From: Candidatus Cloacimonadota bacterium
GTDB lineage: Bacteria > Cloacimonadota > Cloacimonadia > Cloacimonadales > JAJBBL01
Assembly (NCBI GenBank): GCA_020532365.1
Contig: JAJBBL010000082.1
Location: 1 to 9,130, forward strand
Direction: 5' to 3'
DNA: 9,130 bases
This document shows positions 8,701 to 9,130 of this stretch, in pieces. Position 1 is the first letter of the stretch. Each line of letters opens with the position of its first letter. The notes beneath the pieces are model-generated. The model was given only the letters and a program-made list of their open reading frames with translations. It did not search any database and was not told the origin of the DNA. The translations under genes and the position numbers were made by a program.

Positions 8701-9130
8701 AGCCATAATCGTCGGCTGTCCCGCCAGCCTGTTTTGCCCAAAGCCAATTACCATCAGTGTCTAATTTGGAGACAAAAATATCTGCCCATCCATTATTTGT
8801 CAGAACGGTTGTGCCAAAAGTTGAAGTGCCTTTAAAAGAACCATTCACATAGCTATTACCCTCAGCATCGACAGCAATAACATACCCTGTTCCACCACCC
8901 TTTTGAGCCCAAAGCCAATTACCATTAGCGTCAAGTTTGGCAACGAAAGAACCACCTCCTGTTAGACTGGTAGAACCAAAAGCGACGGTACCTGAAAATG
9001 AGCCTGTCACATACATGTTTCCTTCACTGTCAACGGCGATACTCTGAGCATTATCAACCGATGACCCTCCTGCTTTTTGTGCCCAAAGCCAGTCCACTTC
9101 CTGTGCGGAAAGCGATAGAACGATAAACAT
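5783..9130 (-). CDS. Large multidomain exported protein: SBBP repeats, Ig-like repeats, C-terminal sorting domain (5' end probably cut)
   Basis: At least 1115 residues, read from the window edge. The visible N-terminus (FIVLSLSAQE) looks like the hydrophobic end of a signal peptide cleaved after SAQ or nearby. The ATG at 9130-9128 leaves it without a basic n-region, so the true start is probably beyond the window. Domains in order: seven SBBP-type repeats (14-430) with WLWA, AVD..GNSYVTG, FG and DIFVAK motifs; four Ig-like repeats (about 432-809), the first and fourth opening with PNGGE; a choice-of-anchor-D/ASH-like domain (about 815-923, FTPQIAGT and LILQGEG); a fibronectin III-like domain (about 926-1015, IGYNIYRN, YIYYVTAVYDNGESE); and a C-terminal sorting or FlgD-Ig-like domain (about 1030-1115). 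No catalytic motif is seen. Probable surface or secreted adhesion or scaffold protein; the ligand is unknown. It converges on secF and has no visible co-directional partner. Confidence 0.88.
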   Translation of the reverse strand: MFIVLSLSAQEVDWLWAQKAGGSSVDNAQSIAVDSEGNMYVTGSFSGTVAFGSTSLTGGGSFVAKLDANGNWLWAQKGGGTGYVIAVDAEGNSYVNGSFKGTSTFGTTVLTNNGWADIFVSKLDTDGNWLWAKQAGGTADDYGYAIAVDAYGNSYVTGEFRSTATFGDTSLTSSSAYSDIFVAKMDPDGNWLWAEQAGGSYFNDEGHGIAVDSAGNSYVTGRIFDTATFGTFTLNGRGNDIFIAKVGPNGKWLWANLAGWVGDDFGQSIAVDSEGNSYVTGHFVDTAKFDNITLTSSGNYDSFIAKADKNGKWLWAYKAGGSDYDQGNGVTVDDKGNSYVTGYFYGVAAFGSTTLTSSSSSSDIFVAKMDTNGNWLWAKQAGGIGIDQGWSIAVDTYGNSYVTGHFSETATFGNSTLTSSGSYDIFVAKINTPIYSIFFPNGGEELIAGDSQTVRWYFNIKSMVDVKLSPDAGYSWVNLTSSPIDSDLGQFTFNVPYVNSDECLIKVESIDDSNIYAISENYFSITYTASSTIIIDTENLTLLRADYEYDIKWTAENVETVNIDYSYDIGYTWNRIASSLPADTETYSWVVPKTPSNHCYIRIEDTDNQSVYNINEKRFTICSLDVLEPVEDAIWATGLKKDIKWSANHIGDHVKTEYSINNGANWTLIDDNVQSSNSPYEWTIPDHFSNECRVRITSVENDHIDAVSDLFTIRPQVILNSPNGGEDLLVQSVFKIEWDTTIEVAEVIIDYSIDGGDNWTPVHHNPISATVGYYNWIIPNTPSDDCWVKVIRADDTRFYDISDAPFSIVDHPIEPQYAEIEVEPKFKLDFDVVYLGFKSESQKIWLKNIGNIDLIVDELSLLSDNSPFSLSDVELPLNIPAEDSLSFGVVFTPQIAGTVTDSLYIQSNSRDNSTYTLILQGEGKYAPPTNLVANVVEEAIGLNWEYKELTEDSPRNLIGYNIYRNELKLNEDLVPETFYLDKDVQNGSRYIYYVTAVYDNGESEASNSVEVYFVSIDEEFHLPLKTELHCNYPNPFNPDTKLSFNLAEPGFVKIDVYNLHGQFIKTLTNAYYSSGRYTIVWDGSDSSNKQVGSGIYFYRMKTKDYIKTRRMSLIK
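5786..6043 (-). other. C-terminal FlgD-Ig-like / T9SS type A-like sorting domain
   Basis: The last 86 residues contain NYPNPFNP (1031-1038), LSFNLAEPG (1042-1050), VYNLHGQFIKTL (1056-1067), WDGSD (1081-1085) and VGSGIYFYRM (1091-1100), with a basic KTRRMSLIK tail. This is the standard module of exported proteins in Bacteroidota-Chlorobi, Cloacimonadota and related phyla. In organisms with a type IX secretion system it is the outer-membrane secretion and attachment signal. Whether this organism has that system cannot be seen here. Confidence 0.82.
6704..7837 (-). repeat. Four divergent Ig-like repeats of about 95 codons
   Basis: Protein-level repeats covering about residues 432-809. Each has an opening strand, an I-x-W or V-x-W core tryptophan (W456, W553, W644, W738), a YS-x-(D/N)-x-G-x-x-W turn (degenerate in the first copy), and an aromatic-x-(W/F)-x-(V/I)P strand. 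Each then has an SD/SN-x-C-x-(I/V)-(K/R)-(I/V) strand and ends in (Y/D)-x-(I/V)-(S/N)-x-x-x-F-(S/T)-I. They are old duplications, with no long identical DNA stretch noticed between them. This type of domain is frequent in FCB-group surface proteins, often as a spacer. Confidence 0.7.
7841..9091 (-). repeat. Seven tandem repeats of about 60 codons (SBBP-type, probable beta-propeller)
   Basis: Units start at each WLWA: residues 14-71, 72-128, 129-190, 191-251, 252-312, 313-374 and 375-430, giving lengths of 58, 57, 62, 61, 61, 62 and 56 (the last lacks a following WLWA). The consensus is WLWA-x-x-AGG, then D-x-G-x-x-IAVD-x-x-GNSYVTG-x-F, TATFG, LTSS, DIFVAK-x-D-x-(N/D)GN. Unit 2 has lost about five residues after its GGG, and unit 5 reads LAGW where the others have AGG. 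A count of seven is the commonest blade number for closed beta-propellers, and the array begins and ends at different strands of the unit, as expected if the ring closes by pairing the ends. The fold is inference from the SBBP family description. Confidence 0.85.

Noticed and set aside
7841..9091. Regularly spaced repeats as a possible CRISPR array
   Set aside because: The period is about 170-190 bp, the units are coding and diverged, and there are no unique spacers.

Overview
The window looks like chromosomal DNA from an AT-leaning bacterium of the FCB superphylum. This is inference, because no rRNA or other decisive marker is present. Three things point there. The large secreted protein ends in a 'YPNPFNP...WDG...SGIYFY' module typical of that group. 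The same protein carries WLWA-type SBBP repeats, Ig-like and choice-of-anchor-D-like domains. The core genes mostly have good Shine-Dalgarno sites, which argues against classical Bacteroidia, where such sites are usually weak. Candidatus Cloacimonadota or a related lineage is my best guess.

Layout, left to right. At 1-27 is the tail of an upstream gene whose stop overlaps the ATG of coaD (24-515, the penultimate step of coenzyme A synthesis). A 163-nt gap follows, with a TATAAT box and two potential RNA hairpins. Next comes a tight plus-strand run: a small DUF3467-family protein (679-981), a Na+/phosphate cotransporter-family protein with a signal peptide and Ig-like domain at its N-terminus and a PhoU-like C-terminus (1010-3031), secD (3047-4645) and secF (4659-5585). 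Gaps between these genes are 28, 15 and 13 nt, so they are probably one transcript. It closes at a clear intrinsic terminator (5616-5643). A 139-nt stretch without any recognised element follows.

Convergent to this run, on the minus strand, is one very long gene (5783 to the window edge at 9130). It encodes a multidomain exported protein: seven roughly 60-residue SBBP-type repeats, probably a seven-bladed beta-propeller, four Ig-like repeats, a choice-of-anchor-D/ASH-like domain, a fibronectin III-like domain and a C-terminal sorting or FlgD-Ig-like domain. Its 5' end is probably cut by the window.

Functionally, secD and secF form the membrane-embedded motor that helps pull exported proteins across the inner membrane. 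The transporter handles phosphate or acts as a PhoU-linked anion transporter. CoaD is general metabolism. The large surface protein would itself be an export substrate. I see no CRISPR array, mobile element, tRNA or defence system. The nearest thing to novelty is the domain architecture of the transporter and of the surface protein.
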